Below are positions 1 to 12,097 of a stretch of 64,000 bases of DNA, one piece after another; positions within the stretch are counted from its first letter, which is position 1; every line of letters starts with the position of its first letter. The notes under the pieces are model-generated. The model ran no database searches, was not told the DNA's origin, and worked only from the letters and a program-made list of their open reading frames with translations. Both the position numbers and the translations under genes were made by a program. The stretch is from Cymbidium sinense (taxonomy: Eukaryota; Streptophyta; Magnoliopsida; Asparagales; Orchidaceae). The stretch lies in the NCBI GenBank assembly GCA_021442155.1, contig CM038215.1, forward strand, positions 276,136,413 to 276,200,412, given 5' to 3'.

Positions 1-898
1 TTTAGTGGCTATTCTTTTCTTGGTTGTCTTGGGTGATCTTGGCTCGATGGCTACTATTGGTTTTACATTGACTTGGGTTTTCTGCTGTTGTGGTGGTTGG
101 CTAAGAGGATATGTTGGCTGGCCGAAACGGTTGGTTGTCTCTCTATTCAATTATTTTTTGGCTATTCTTTTTGCTTTTCCTTGGCTACTAGGGTCCTTCC
201 TTTATTGGTTACTAATGATGGGCTATTCTTTGGTGGCTGCCTTATGGATGTTTTACTTAGTTGCTTTGGTTGGAGGACTTTTAGCTGGCTTTGGAATATT
301 GGTTGGCTGCTTTTCTTGCTAGAGCCTTTTGGTGTGTCAATTAACCTTTATGATCCTTTGAATTGGGTATTTTGGTTTCGTGATTGGTGTCTCCCTTTTG
401 TGTGTGCCGGCCTTGGATGTTGGCTTGTATCAGGTATGTTGATGCGTGTTTTGGTGGTGCTACTGCTTGGTTTCATTAGGTTGCCCAATGATCCTGCTGT
501 AACTTCTAGGTTGCTAGCTTTATGTGACTAGCCTATTATGTGTTTTGTTTGGTGGGTTGGCTACTGGTATCAAGTATGCTGGCTATGATGGCTTTGTGTT
601 ACTCACCTCCTTAGTGTTGTTGTTGTGGATCTTTCTTATCATGCTTTCTCAAAGGAATCATGAACAACTGCTGACTTAACCTTTTTTTATTTTCATGTTT
701 TATTTTAGTGTTACTCTATGTCCTTTCACTTTTATGCTTTTTAGATGTTGTTTTTGCTCTTTTGTTTTCTTTTCTTTTTCTAGTGTACTTAGATGGGGGT
801 TTAGCTCTTTAGGTTTCTTGTAGCTCTGTGAGCAGTAGATTTCTAAGATTTACGCCTTTTAAGGATATTGTATCTTTTACTTTTATGGTAATAAAAAA
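1..898 (+). mobile_element. L1-type LINE, 3' terminal fragment (cut by window edge)
   Basis: This T/G-rich stretch is the 3' region of the same LINE family that ends at about 63,210. Both copies share GGCTATGATGGCT (579-591 here, 62,755-62,767 there) and a terminal segment reading roughly TAGCTCT..AGTAG.TTT..AGATTTA.CCCTTTAAGGA.ATTGTATC, followed by a short A-run (890-900). The two overlapping hydrophobic reading frames at 5-322 and 73-531 are products of the T/G-rich composition and match nothing I recognise. Telomeric CCCTAAA repeats start within about 15 bases of the A-run. Only the 3' end is visible, so whether the copy is 5'-truncated cannot be decided here. Confidence 0.75.
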
Positions 899-1048
899 AA
901 ACCTATATGCTAAACCCTAAACCCTAAACCCTAAACCCTAACCCAAAACCCTAAACCCTAAACTTAAAGCTAAAGTAACTAAATAAATTAAAAAAATAAA
1001 GCTAAACCCTAAAACCTAATAAACCTAAACAAAAACCTAAACCCTAAG
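899..1048 (+). repeat. Telomeric repeat block plus shared leader of the GR-RBP copies
   Basis: CCCTAAA heptamers run in near-perfect phase at 911-962. They are followed by an A/T-rich leader (CTAAAGTAACTAAATAAAT, then CCTAATAAACCTAAAC, then CCCTAAG). Close versions of this leader stand in front of the GR-RBP copies at 11.6, 36.5 and 44.7 kb, and a partial version stands before the 15.1-kb copy. It therefore belongs to the duplicated unit. Confidence 0.8.
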
Positions 1049-1536
1049 AATGGCCAAAACCTTGAAGGCAAGAACATAACCGTCAACTAGGCTCGGTCTA
1101 GATCTGGCGATGGAGGTGATAGTAGAGGCGGCGGTTATCGTAATGGTGGTGGGGGATATTGCGAAGCTTGTAGATATGGAGGTGGTGGTCAGAGCAGTGG
1201 TGGTTATGGAGGTTGGAGGAGTGACGGAGGTTATAGTCATTGTGGTGGCGGAGGGAGAGATCGAGGATATGATGGTGGATCCCACTACTCGAGAGGCCAG
1301 GGTGGTTCTGATAGAAACTGTTGAATCTGAAAAATGGTCGATCCGATCTGCTGCTTATGGAAATGTGTCTTTATAGAAGAGACGGTTCTAGTAATCTAAA
1401 GTTTTTGATTTGCTCTATGCATGCTCATTTTTGATCTATGTCATCGCTTGAGTCTTAAAAAACTTAGTGTGATACTTGGTTGATCAAATCAAAAAGAAGA
1501 AATGTTGAATATGAATTTGTTCTATGATAAAAAAAA
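1049..1536 (+). pseudogene. GR-RBP retropseudogene copy 1 (best preserved)
   Basis: This is a 5'-truncated copy of a plant glycine-rich RNA-binding protein cDNA. Reading from AAT at 1049 gives NGQNLEGKNITVN, the last strand of an RRM domain, then a stop (TAG 1088-1090) where the family has Gln of NxAQSR. After that comes about 75 residues of Gly/Tyr/Arg/Ser-rich tail (GGYGG, GGGGQSSGGYGG, GRDRGYDGGS, YSRGQGG) to a TGA at about 1321. The 3' UTR contains CTCTATGCATGCTCATTTTT and ends in TTCT(C/A)TG.TAAAAAAA (1528-1536). RNP2, RNP1 and most of the RRM are absent. The Val/Glu-rich +1 frame (1110-1376) and the minus-strand Ser/Thr-rich frame are shadows of the GGN repeats. The intact parent would bind RNA in the nucleus or cytoplasm; this copy cannot encode it. 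Confidence 0.88.
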
Positions 1537-2451
1537 TCATAAACCAAAACCTAAACCATAAACCTAAAACCTAAACCCTAAACACTAAACCCTAAACACT
1601 AAACCTTACACCCTAAGCTCTAAACCCTAAAACCCTACACCCTAAACCCTAAACCTTAAAACCTAAACCCTAAACCTTAATCCCTAAAAAGCTAAAAACC
1701 TAAACTTAAACTAAATTAAACATATTAATAAAATAAATAAAAAAGCCTAAACCAAAATAAAATAAAAAATTAAAATAAAATAAAACCTAAACTAAAACCT
1801 AAACCTAAACCTAAAAAAAATAAATTAAAAAAATATAAACTAAATTAAAATAAAATAAATAAAAACCTAAACTAAACTAAAAAATAAAAAACCTAAATAA
1901 AATAAAACTAAACCTAACATAAAATAAAATAGAAACTAAATTAAAACTTAAACCTAAAAAATAAACATTAAAATAAATAAAAAATAAAACCTAACTATAA
2001 ACTAAAAAAAATAAACCAAAATTAAGATAAACTAAAGTAGAATAAATAAAACCTAAACCTAAACATAAAATAAATTAAACCTAAACCTAAACCTAAACCC
2101 TAAATAAATAAAATAAACTAAAAATAAACCTAAACCTAAACTAAAAAATAAATCCTAAAATAAACCTAAATTCAAAATCTAAAGCCTAAACTTAAAAAAT
2201 AAATATAAAAACCTAAACCTAAATAATAAAATAAAAATAAAACTAAACTAAAAAAATAAACCAAAACCTAAACTTAAACCTAAAAAAAATAAATTAAAAT
2301 AAAAAACTAAACTAAAATAAATAAACCCAAAATAAATAAACTAAACTAAATAAAAATAAACATAAACCTAAATATAAAAATAAAATAAAATAAACTAAAA
2401 CAAATAAAAAATAAACGAAATATATTGAAACCTACAAGTTTACTTAATTTT
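1537..2451 (+). repeat. Telomere-derived array: CCCTAAA block, then A-rich block, box 1
   Basis: Directly after the GR-RBP A-run come about 150 bases of imperfect CCCTAAA repeats (1555-1690). An A-rich block follows, built from CCTAAA, CTAAA, TAAA and AAATAAA words with hardly any G. It ends in the conserved box CCTACAAGTTTACTTAATTT (2431-2450). I see no gene. Confidence 0.85.
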
Positions 2452-4021
2452 AACAAAATTAAATAAAAGTTTTAAAAAAAAACCTTAACCTTAAACCCTA
2501 AACCCTAAAACTAGCCCTAAATCCTAAACCTTAAAACCCTAAACCCAAATCCCTAAACCCTAAACCCTAAAACCTACAACCCTAAACCATAAACATTAAA
2601 CCGTAAACCCTAAAAACCTAAAAACCTAAACATAAACTAAATAGAACCTAAAAATAAAATAAATAAATAAAACATAAACCTAAATAAAATTAAATAAAAA
2701 AAACTTAAACTGAAACCTAAACCTAGACCTAAACGTAAAAATAAATAAAATAAAAAATAAAAACAAAGCTAAAATAAAATAAATAAAAATTTCAACTAAA
2801 CTAAAAAAAATGAAATAAAGGTGAAAATAAAAAACCTAAATTAAATAAAAATTGAACGTAAAATAAAAATAAAATAACCATAAACAAAAAGAAAAACTAA
2901 AAAACAGGCTAAACCTAAAAAATAAACTTAAAAATAAACTAAAATAAACTAAACAAAATAAATAAAACTTAACCCTAAAAAAAACCCTGAAACCTAAATC
3001 CTAAATCCTAAAACCTAAAACTAACTTAAACCCTAAACCCTAATCCTATAAACTTAAACCCTAAACCCTAAACCCTAAATCCTTAAACTCTAAATCCTAA
3101 AACTTCAACCCTAAACCCTAAACACTAAACCCTAAAACAAACCCTAAACCTACAACCCTATACCCTAAAAAGTCTTAAATCCTAAACCCTAAACCCTAAA
3201 CCCTAAAGAAACCCTAAATCCTAAAGTAACCTTAAACCCTAAACCCTAATTCCTAAGAAGCTAAAAACCTAAACCTAAACTAAATAAAACCTATTAATAA
3301 AATAAATTAAAAAACATAAAGTAAAATAAAATAAATAAAATAAAAACCTGAACCTGAACCTAAACCTGAACCTAAATCTAAAAAGAAATTAAATTTAAAA
3401 TTAAAAACTAAACTAAAATAAAATAAATAAAAACCTTAATTAAACTAAAAAATAAAAAAACCTAAATAAAATAAAAACTAAACCTAACATAAAATAAAAT
3501 AAAAACTAAATGAAAAGCTAAACCTAAAAAAATAAAGGTAAAAATAAATAAAAAATAAAACCTAAATTGTAAACTAAAAAAAACCTAAACCTAAAATAAA
3601 AATAAAATAAACCAAAACCAAAACAAAAATAAACTAAAGTAGATTAAATAAATCCTAAACCTAAACCTAAACCTAAACCGTAAATAAATAAATAAAATTA
3701 AAAATAAACCTAAACATAAACTAAAATATAAATACTAAAAATAAACTTAAATTAAAAATCTAAAGCCTAAACCTAAACAAATAAAATAAAAACCTAAACC
3801 CAAAAAATAAAATAAAAATAAAAATAAACTAAAAAATAAACCAAAACCTAAATTAAACCAAAAAAAACAAACTAAAATAAAAAATCTAAACTAAAATAAA
3901 TAAATCTAAAATAAACTAAATAAAAATAAACATAAACCTAAATAAAAATAAAAAATAAAATAAACTAAAATAAATAAAAAATAAACTAAATAAACTAAAA
4001 CCTATGAGTTTACTTAATTTA
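2452..4021 (+). repeat. Telomere-derived higher-order unit ending in box 2
   Basis: CCCTAAA-rich segments at about 2,485-2,620 and 2,965-3,260, each followed by A-rich AAATAAA/CCTAAA DNA. The later A-rich block follows the same word order as other units and ends at box CCTATGAGTTTACTTAATTT (4001-4020). No gene. Confidence 0.82.
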
Positions 4022-5667
4022 AAAAAATTAAACAAAAATTAAAAAAAACCTTAGCCCTAAACCCTAAACCCTAAAACTAACACTAAACCCTAAACCTACA
4101 ACCCTACACCCTAAACTCTAAACCTTAAAACCTTAAACCCTAAACTCTAAACTCTAAAAGCTATAACCCTAAACCCTAAACCTTAAACACTAAATTGTAA
4201 ACCCTAAAAACCTAAAAACCTAAACCAAAACTAAATAGAACCTAAAAATAAAATAAATAAATAAAACTTAAACATAGGAAAAATTAAAAAATAATAAAAA
4301 AACCTAAACTAAAACATAAACCTAGACCTAAAAGTAAAAATATCATAAAATAAAAAATAAAAGATAAACTAAAATAAAATAAATAAAAATCTAAACTAAA
4401 CGAGAAAAATGAAATAAACCTGAAAATAAAAAACCTAAACTAAATAAAAACTGAACATAAAATAAAAATAAAATAAACCTAAAAAAAAGTAAAACTAAAT
4501 AAGAACCTAAACTTAAAAAATAAACCTAAAAATAAATAAAAAAACCTAAACACTAAACTAAAAAAGGCTAAATCTAAAATAAACAAAATAAAATAACCCT
4601 AAACCTATACTAAAATAAATATAACCTAAACCTAAAAAAAAAACCCTGAAACCTAATTCCTAAATCTTAAAACTAACCCTAAACCCTAAACCTTAATCCT
4701 ATAAACCTAAACCGTAAACCTTAAACCCTAAAACTCTAAACTCTAAACCCTAAACCCTAAATCCTAAACTATAAACCCTAACTCTAAATCTTAATCCCTA
4801 AACCATAAACACTAAACCCTAAAACAAACCCTAAACCCTAAACTCTGAACCTTAAACCTACAACCCTAAACCCTAAAAAACCTTAAATCCTAAACCTTAT
4901 AGAAATCCTAAAGCCTAAAACCTAAACCCCAATCCCTAAACCCTAAAACCTAAACCCTAAAAAGCTAAAAACCTAAACCTAAACTATATAAAACCTATAA
5001 ATAAAATAAATAAGAAAACATAAGATAAAATAAAATAAATAAATAAAATAAAATAAAAACATAAACTAATACCTAAACCTAAACCTAAAGAGAAAATAAA
5101 TTAAAACATATATACTAAACTAAAATAAAATAAATAAAAACCTAAACTAAACTAAAAAAAGGTAAAAAAAACCTAAATAAAATAAAAACTAAACCTAACA
5201 TAAAATAAAATAAAAACTAAATAAAAAGCTAAACCTAAAAATAAACATAAAAATAAATAAAAAATAAAACCTAAATCGTAAACTAAAAAAACCCTAAACC
5301 TAAAATAAATAAAAAATAAACCAAAACCTAAACTAAAATAAACAAAAGTAGAATAAATAAAACCTAAACCTAAACTAAAAATAAATCCTAAAAATAAACT
5401 TAAAATAAAAATCTAAAGCCTAAATCTAAAAAAATAAAATAAAAACCTTAACCTAAACAATAAAATAAAAATAAAACTAAACTAAAAAATAAACCAAAAC
5501 CTAAACCTGAACCAAAAAAATAAATAAAAATAAAAAATCTAAACTCAAATATATAAACTAAATTAAATAAAAACAAACATAAACCTAAATAAATAAAATA
5601 AAATAAAATTAACTAAAAAAATATAAAATAAAATAAATAAAGCTAAACTTACGAGTTTACTTAATTT
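4022..5667 (+). repeat. Telomere-derived higher-order unit ending in box 3
   Basis: CCCTAAA-type blocks at about 4,048-4,215 and 4,640-4,970 alternate with A-rich blocks. The unit closes with the box ACTTACGAGTTTACTTAATTT-like sequence at 5,648-5,667. It has the same internal order as the preceding unit, for example GCTAAAAACCTAAACCTAAA followed by AATAAAATAAATAA. No gene. Confidence 0.82.
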
Positions 5668-6945
5668 AAAAAAAATTAAACAAAAATTAAAAAGAAAATC
5701 CCTTACCCTAAACCCTAAACCCTAAAATTAACCTTAAACCCTAAACCCTAAACCTACAACCCTACACCCTTAAACCCTAAAAATTAAAACATTAAACCCT
5801 AAACCATAAATCCTAAACCCTAAACCCTAAAACATACAACCTTAAACCCTAAACATTAAACACTTAACCCTAAACCCTAAAAAGCTAAAAACCTAAACAT
5901 AAACTAAATAAAACCTCAAAATAAAATAAATAAATAAAACTTAAACCTAAATAAAATTAAATGAAAACCTAAACCTAAATGTAAAAATAAAATAAAATAA
6001 AAAAATAAAAACTACACTAAAAATAAATAAATAAAATCTAAACTAAATAAAAAAATGAAATAAACTATAAAATAAAAGGCCTATATAAAATAAAAACTGA
6101 ACGTAATAAAAACTATATAAGAACCTAAACCCAAAAAATAAATAATAAAAAAACCTAAACACTAAACTAAAAAAAATGAAACCTAAAATAAACAAAATAA
6201 AATAATCCTAAACCTAACCAAAAATAAATAAAATCAAAACCTAAAAAAACCCTAAAAGCTAAACCCTAAATCCTAAAACTAACCCTAAACTTACAACCCT
6301 AAACCTACAACCCTAAACGCTAAACCCTAAACCCTAAACTTTAAAACCCTAAAGTCAAAACCCTAAACCTTAAACCCTAAACCCTAGTAAACCCCAAACC
6401 AAACCTAAACCTGAAAAATACATCTAAAAGTAAATAAAAACCAAAACCTAAACCCTTAACAAAAAGAAAAAACCTAAACCTTAAATAAAAATAAAATAAA
6501 CAAAATAAAATAAAGCCAAACCTAAACTAAAATAAAATAAACTAAAATAAAAAATACTTGAACCTAAACCTATAATATTCTAAACCTAATCCTAAACCAA
6601 AAATAATAAAATAAAAGAAACTAAAAATAAACTAAAATTAAACTAAAAAATAAAACTTAAAACCCAAACCTAAAAAAATAAAATAAATTAAACCTAAACC
6701 TAAAAATAAAATATAAAAACTAAACCTAGATAATAAAATAAAAATAAAACTGAACTAAAAAAATAAACTTAAACCTAAAAAATAAAGTTACATAAAAAAC
6801 CTAAACTAAAATAAATAAACTTAATATAAATAAACTAAAATAAATAAAAATAAAAAGTAAACCTAAATAAAAAAAACTTAAAATAAACTAAAATAAATAA
6901 AACGTAAACTAAATAAATCTAAATCTATCGATTTACTTAATTTTT
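5668..6945 (+). repeat. Telomere-derived higher-order unit ending in box 4
   Basis: CCCTAAA-rich DNA at about 5,698-5,885 and 6,245-6,400, separated by A-rich blocks. Box CTATCGATTTACTTAATTT lies at about 6,925-6,943. No gene. Confidence 0.8.
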
Positions 6946-7238
6946 AAAAAAAACTAAACTCTAAATCCTAAACCCTAAAGCCTAAACCTTAAACACTAAA
7001 ACTAACCCTAAACCCTAAATCGAAAACCCTAAACCTACAAACCTAAACACTAAACCCCAAACCCAAAATCCTAAACCCTAAAAAACCTTAAACCCTAAAA
7101 AACCCTAAATAATAAACCCTAAACTAAGAAAACTAAATTAACCAAAACCCATCAATTTATTAAAAAAAAACCTTAAACCCTAAGCCCTCAACCCAAAACC
7201 TTAAACCCTAAACCCTAAACCTAAAACTAACTCTAAAT
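6946..7238 (+). repeat. Degenerate telomeric block upstream of GR-RBP copy 2
   Basis: Imperfect CCCTAAA repeats with a short AATTAACC interruption near 7,135. They run directly into the truncated GR-RBP copy with no A/T-rich leader, unlike copies 1, 4, 5, 11 and 12. Confidence 0.8.
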
Positions 7239-7554
7239 CGATGGACGTTACAACCATAGTGGTGATAGAGGGACAGATCAGGGATATGATGGTGAATCCT
7301 GCTACTTGAGAGGCCAGAGTGGTTTTGATGGGAACTAGAGAAATTGAAGAATGACCGATCCGATCTGCTGCTTATGGAACTATTTCTTTAAAGTAGAGAC
7401 AATTATAGTTATCTAGGGTTTTTAATTTGCTCTATGTATGCTCATTTTTTATCTATGTCATTGCTTGTGTCTTAGAAAACTTGGTGTGTTACTAGTCGAT
7501 GAAATAGAAAAGAAGAAATGTTAAATCTGAATTTATTCTCTATTTAAAAAAAAA
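7239..7554 (+). pseudogene. GR-RBP retropseudogene copy 2 (5'-truncated)
   Basis: It begins inside the glycine-rich tail at a position equal to about 1,216 of copy 1 (GGACGTTACAACCATAGTGG). It continues through GRDQGYDGES, the C-terminal GNxRN segment, the UTR landmark CTCTATGTATGCTCATTTTTT and a terminal A-run at 7,545-7,554. The telomeric sequence on the left joins the coding sequence directly. This breakpoint differs from the other copies, so either this is a separate 5'-truncated event or the left part was lost later. Confidence 0.83.
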
Positions 7555-10148
7555 CTAAACCCTAAACCCTAAACCCTAAACACTAAACCATAAACCCTAA
7601 CACCTAATGCCAAAACCTTAAACCCTAAACCCTAAATGCTAAACCCTAAAAACCTAAAAACCTAAACCTAAACTAAATAAAACCTTAAAATAAAATAAAT
7701 AAATAAAGCTAAATGAAAATAAAGTGAGAAAATAAAATAAAATAAAATAAAATAAAAGCCTAAACTAAAACCTAAACTAAACTAAAATAAAATAAATAAA
7801 AACCTAAACCAAACTAAAAAATAAAAAGACTTAAATAAATAAAATAAAATAAACCTAAAATAAAAATAAAATAAAATAATAACTAATCAAAAACCTAAAA
7901 CTAAGAAATAAACCTAAAAAAAATCTAAAAAAAAAATAAAAAATAAAACCTAAACCTTAAACAAAAAAAAAAACTAAACGTAAAATAAAATTAAAACAAA
8001 CCTAAACTTGAACTAAAAAAAAAAATAAAACCTAAACCTAAACCTAAAATAAAATAAACATAAAACTAAACCTAAACCCTAAATAAAATAAAATAAACTA
8101 AGAATAAACTTAAAAATAAAGCAAAAAATAATACCTAAAAATAAACCTAAAATAAAATCATAAAACCTAAACCTAAAAAAAATAAAATAAAAACATAAAC
8201 CTAAACCTAAAAATAAAAAATAAAATTTATACCTAAAATATAAAATAAAAATAAAACTAAACTAAAAAGTAAACCTAAACCTAAACCTAAACCTAAACCT
8301 ACAAAAATTAACTAAAATTAATAAAATAAACTAAATAAAATAATAAAAAATAAACCTAAACCTATGAGTTTACCTAATTTAAATAAAATAAAACAAATAA
8401 AATAAATAGAAAAAAATAAAAAAACATTAAACGTTCAACCCTAAATCCTAAACCTACAACCCTAAACCCCCTAATCCCTAAATCCCTAAAGCCTAAAACC
8501 CTAAACCCTAAACCTTAAACCCCAAAACATACAACCCTAAACCCTAAAGCCTAAACCTCAAACCCTAAGCCTTTAACCCTAAAAACTAGAAAACCTAAAC
8601 CTTAACTAGATAAAACCTAAAAATAAAATAAATAAATAAAAAAACCTAAACCTAAATATAATAAAAAAACTAAAATAAAATAAAAACCTAAACTTAAGTC
8701 TAAAAATAAATTAAAATAAAAAATAAAAATTAAACTAAAATAAAATAAATAAAAATCTAAACTAAACTAACAAATAAAATAAACCAAAAAATTAAAAACC
8801 TAAATAAAATAAAAATTAAACATAAATTAAAAATAAAATAAACTTCAAATAAAATAAAATAAAAACTAAATAAAAAACTACGCTAAAAAAATAAAAAATA
8901 AAATTGAAACCCTAAACTAAAAAAAATAAACCTAAACCAAAAATAAAAAGAACAAAATAAACATAAACCAAAACTAAAATAAAAAAAAAAAATCTAAGCC
9001 AAAATCTATAATAAACTAAACCTAAACCTTAAGCTAAATATAATAAAATAAACCAAAAATACACCTAAACCTAAATAAAAAAAATAAAATCTAGGAAAAT
9101 AAAGCTAAATATAAACATTAAATCTAAACCTAAAAAAAAACCAAAATCTAAAAGATAAAAATAAAAAATAAAACCTAAACCAAAAAAATAAAATAAAAAT
9201 AAAACTAAACTAAAAAATAAACATAAACCTAAACCTAAACCTAAAAAACAAACTAAAATAAAAAACCTAAATTAAATTGAATAAACCTAAAATAAATAAA
9301 CCAAACTGAATAAAAATAAAAAATAAAATAAACTTAAATAAATACAAAATAAACTAAATAAACCTAAGCATACTAGTTTACTTCTTTTTTAAAAAAAACC
9401 CTAAACCCTAAACACTAAAACAAACCCTAAACCCTAAACACTAAACCTACAGCCCTAAAACCTAAACCCTAAACCTTAAACTATAAACTAACCCTAAACC
9501 CTAAACTCTAAATCTTAAACCTAAACCCTAAACTATAAACCCTCAAGTAACCTTAAACCATAAAATGATAAAACCTAAACCTAAATAAAATTAAAAATAA
9601 AAATAAAATAAATAAAAAAACATAAACCATAAAAAGAAAATAAAATAAAAAAGAAAAACTAAACTAAAATAAAATAAATAAAAACCTAAAATAAACTAAA
9701 AATTAAAAAACCTAAAAAAAATAAAAACTAAACTAATAAAATAAACATAAAATAAAATAAAATAAAGCTAAATAAAAGCTAAACCTAAAAAAAAAACCTA
9801 AAATAAAAATAAAATAAAATCAAAACCTAAATAAAAAAAAATCCTACACCTAATATAAAAAAAATTAACCTAAACCTAAAACTAAAATAAATTAAAATAA
9901 AATAAAAAAACCTAAACCTAAACCTAAAATAAACTAAACTTAAACTTAAATCTAAACCCTAAGTAAAATAAAATAAACATAAAATAAACCTAAACCTAAA
10001 CTACAAAGATATAACCTAAAAATAAACCTAAAATCTAAATCTAAAAAAAAATAAAAACCTAAACCTATACTTAAAAATAAAAATAAAAGCTAAACCTAAA
10101 AAATAAAATAAAAAAAACTAAATTAAAAATAAAATCCAAAATTAATAG
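7555..10148 (+). repeat. Telomere-derived array with boxes 5 and 6
   Basis: CCCTAAA blocks follow the GR-RBP A-run (7,556-7,670), recur at 8,430-8,590 (after box 5, CCTATGAGTTTACCTAATTT, 8,361-8,380) and at 9,395-9,550 (after box 6, ACTAGTTTACTTCTTTTTT, 9,372-9,390). The intervening 0.6-0.8 kb stretches are A-rich AAATAAA/CCTAAA DNA. Box 6 carries a C in place of an A in the TTAATTT core. No gene. Confidence 0.82.
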
Positions 10149-10448
10149 ATGGTGGTGGTGGTGAAGGGAAAGATCGGGGATATGATGGTGGATCCCACTA
10201 CTCGAGAGGCCGGAGTGGTTCTGATGGGAACTAGAGAAATTGAAGAACGACCAATCCAATCTGCTACTTATGGAACAAGGTCTTAAAGTAGAGATGGTTC
10301 TAGTTATCTTGGGTTTTTGATTTGCTCTACGCGTGCTCATTTTTGATCTACGTCATTGCTTATGTCATAGAAAAATTGGTGTGTTACTTGGTTGAAGAAA
10401 TCAAAAAGAAGAAATGTTGAATATGAATTTATTCTCTCTTTTAAAAAA
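10149..10448 (+). pseudogene. GR-RBP retropseudogene copy 3 (5'-truncated)
   Basis: It starts at GGTGGTGGTGGTGAAGGGA in the last part of the glycine-rich tail, about 300 bases before the A-run. It keeps GRDRGYDGGSHYSRG, the terminal stop region, the UTR (CTCTACGCGTGCTCATTTTTGATCT) and the end TATTCTCTCTTTTAAAAAAC. To its left lies A-rich array rather than CCCTAAA, so the left junction differs from copies 1, 4, 5 and 8. The minus-strand frame at 10,071-10,340 is a shadow. Confidence 0.83.
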
Positions 10449-11606
10449 CAAAAAACCCTAAACCCTAAATGCTAAACCCTAAACCCTAAAACCCTAAACC
10501 CTATACCCTAAACCCTAAAAACCTAAAATCTAAACTTAAAATAAAAATAACCTAAAAAAATATAAATAAAAAAAATGCAAACCTAGATAAATTAAATAAT
10601 AAAATAAAATAAAAACCCAAACTAAATCCAAAACCTAAACCTAAAATAAAATAAAATAAGAAATAAAAATAAATAAATTAAAATAAAGAAAAACCTAAAC
10701 TAAACTAAAAGTAAAATAAAACTAAGTATTAAAAAACCTTAATAAAATTAAAACCTAAAATAAAGAAAAATAGAAACCAAATAAAAACCTAAATCTTTAA
10801 AATAAACCTATATGTAAAACTTAAAAATAAATAGAAAATAAAACCTAAACTTTAAATTAAAAAAAAACCTAAACCTAAAATAAAATAAAATAAACAAAAT
10901 AAAATAAACCTAAACCCAAACTAAAATAAATAAAACCTAAACCAAAACCTAAAATAAACTAAACCTAAACTAAAGCAAACTAAATAAAATAAAATAAACT
11001 ACAAATAAACCTAAACTAAACTAAAAAACCTAAAAATAAACCAAAAATGAAAACATAAAACCTAAACCTAAAAATAAAAAATAAAAACTTAAACCTAAAC
11101 CTAAAAATAAAAAATAAAACTTAAACTTAAAAAATAAAATTTAAAAAAAAAAACTCAACTAAAAAAAAAACATAAACTTAAGCCTAAACGTAAAAAATAA
11201 ACAAAAATAAAAAATTAAATTAAAATAAATAAACTAAAATAAATAAAAATAAAAAATAAACCCAAATAAAAATAAAAAATAAAATAAACTAAAATAAATA
11301 AACTAAATAAACCAAAACCTACTGGTTTGCTTAATTTTAAAAAAAAACCATAAACACTAATTCCTAAACCCTAAGCTTTAAACCCTAAAGCTTAAACCCT
11401 AAACCCTATACCCTAAACCCTAAACCCTAAAAGCATAAACCTTAAAACCATTAACATTAAACCATAAAGCCTACACCGTAAATCCTAAACAGAAACCCAA
11501 ACCCCTAAACACTAAATGCCAAACTCTAAACCCAAACCTAAAGTAACTAAATAAATTTAAAAATAAACCTAAACCCTAAAGCCTAATAAACCTAAACATA
11601 AACCCC
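10449..11606 (+). repeat. Telomere-derived array with box 7 and the GR-RBP leader
   Basis: A short CCCTAAA block (10,453-10,520), an A-rich block of about 0.8 kb, box CCTACTGGTTTGCTTAATTTT (11,319-11,339), then an imperfect CCCTAAA block. The shared leader (CTAAAGTAACTAAATAAATTT, CCTAATAAACCTAAAC) precedes copy 4. No gene. Confidence 0.82.
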
Positions 11607-12097
11607 ATGAATGGGTAGAACCTTGATGATAGGAACGTCATCGTCAATAAGGCTCAGTCAAGATCTGGTGGTGAAGGCAAAGGCGGAGGTGGTAGTTATT
11701 GCAATGGTGGTGGGGGATGTAGAGGTGCGGGTAGATAGGGAGGTGGTGGTGGTACCAGTGGTGGTTATGGAGGCGGAAGGAGTGATGGAGGTTACAATCG
11801 TCGTGGTGACAGAGGGAGAGATCAGGGATGTGATGGCAGATCACGCTACTCGAGAGGCCGTGGTGGTTTTTATGGGAACTGGAGAAACTAATGAATAACC
11901 AATCCAATCTGCTGCTTATGGAACTATGTCTTTACATTGGAGACAGTTCTAGTTATTTAGGGTTTCTATTTTTCTCTATGCATGCTCATTTTTTATCTAT
12001 GTCATCGCTTGTGCCTTAGAAAACTTGGTGTGTTACTTGGTTGATAAAATCAAATAGAAGAAATATCAAATCTGAATTTGATCTCTGTTAAAAAAAA
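11607..12097 (+). pseudogene. GR-RBP retropseudogene copy 4
   Basis: Reading from ATG at 11,607 gives MNG, stop, NLDDRNVIVNKAQSRSGGE. The other long copies have AAG at the position of this ATG. The usual Q/stop site is AAG (Lys) here, but TAG replaces the earlier Gln codon at 11,616-11,618. The glycine-rich tail (GGGGGCRGAGR, GGGTSGGYGGGRSDGGYNR, GRDQGCDGRSRYSRGRGG) stays in frame to a TAA after NWRN. The UTR follows to an A-run at 12,090-12,097. This is one of the longest uninterrupted tails and the best template for inferring the parent gene. The open frames at 11,611-11,898 (+) and 11,644-11,907 (-) are out of phase with it. Confidence 0.87.

Noticed and set aside
5..531. Two overlapping hydrophobic open frames as membrane proteins
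   Set aside because: They lie in the T/G-rich 3' region of a LINE, and similar Phe/Leu/Trp-rich frames occur in the homologous region at 62,074-62,704. No domain, no plausible start.
899..962. A true chromosome end (functional telomere)
   Set aside because: Repeats are short, imperfect and followed by more array and transposons on both sides, so this is internal or subtelomeric DNA.
1110..1376. Val/Glu/Met-rich frame over GR-RBP copy 1 (also at 11,611, 15,112 and 31,534)
   Set aside because: Out-of-phase reading of the GGN repeats; the true frame gives the Gly-rich tail and NGQNL start.
10071..10340. Minus-strand His/Ser/Thr-rich frames over GR-RBP copies
   Set aside because: Antisense shadows of the glycine-rich coding repeats, with no independent conservation.
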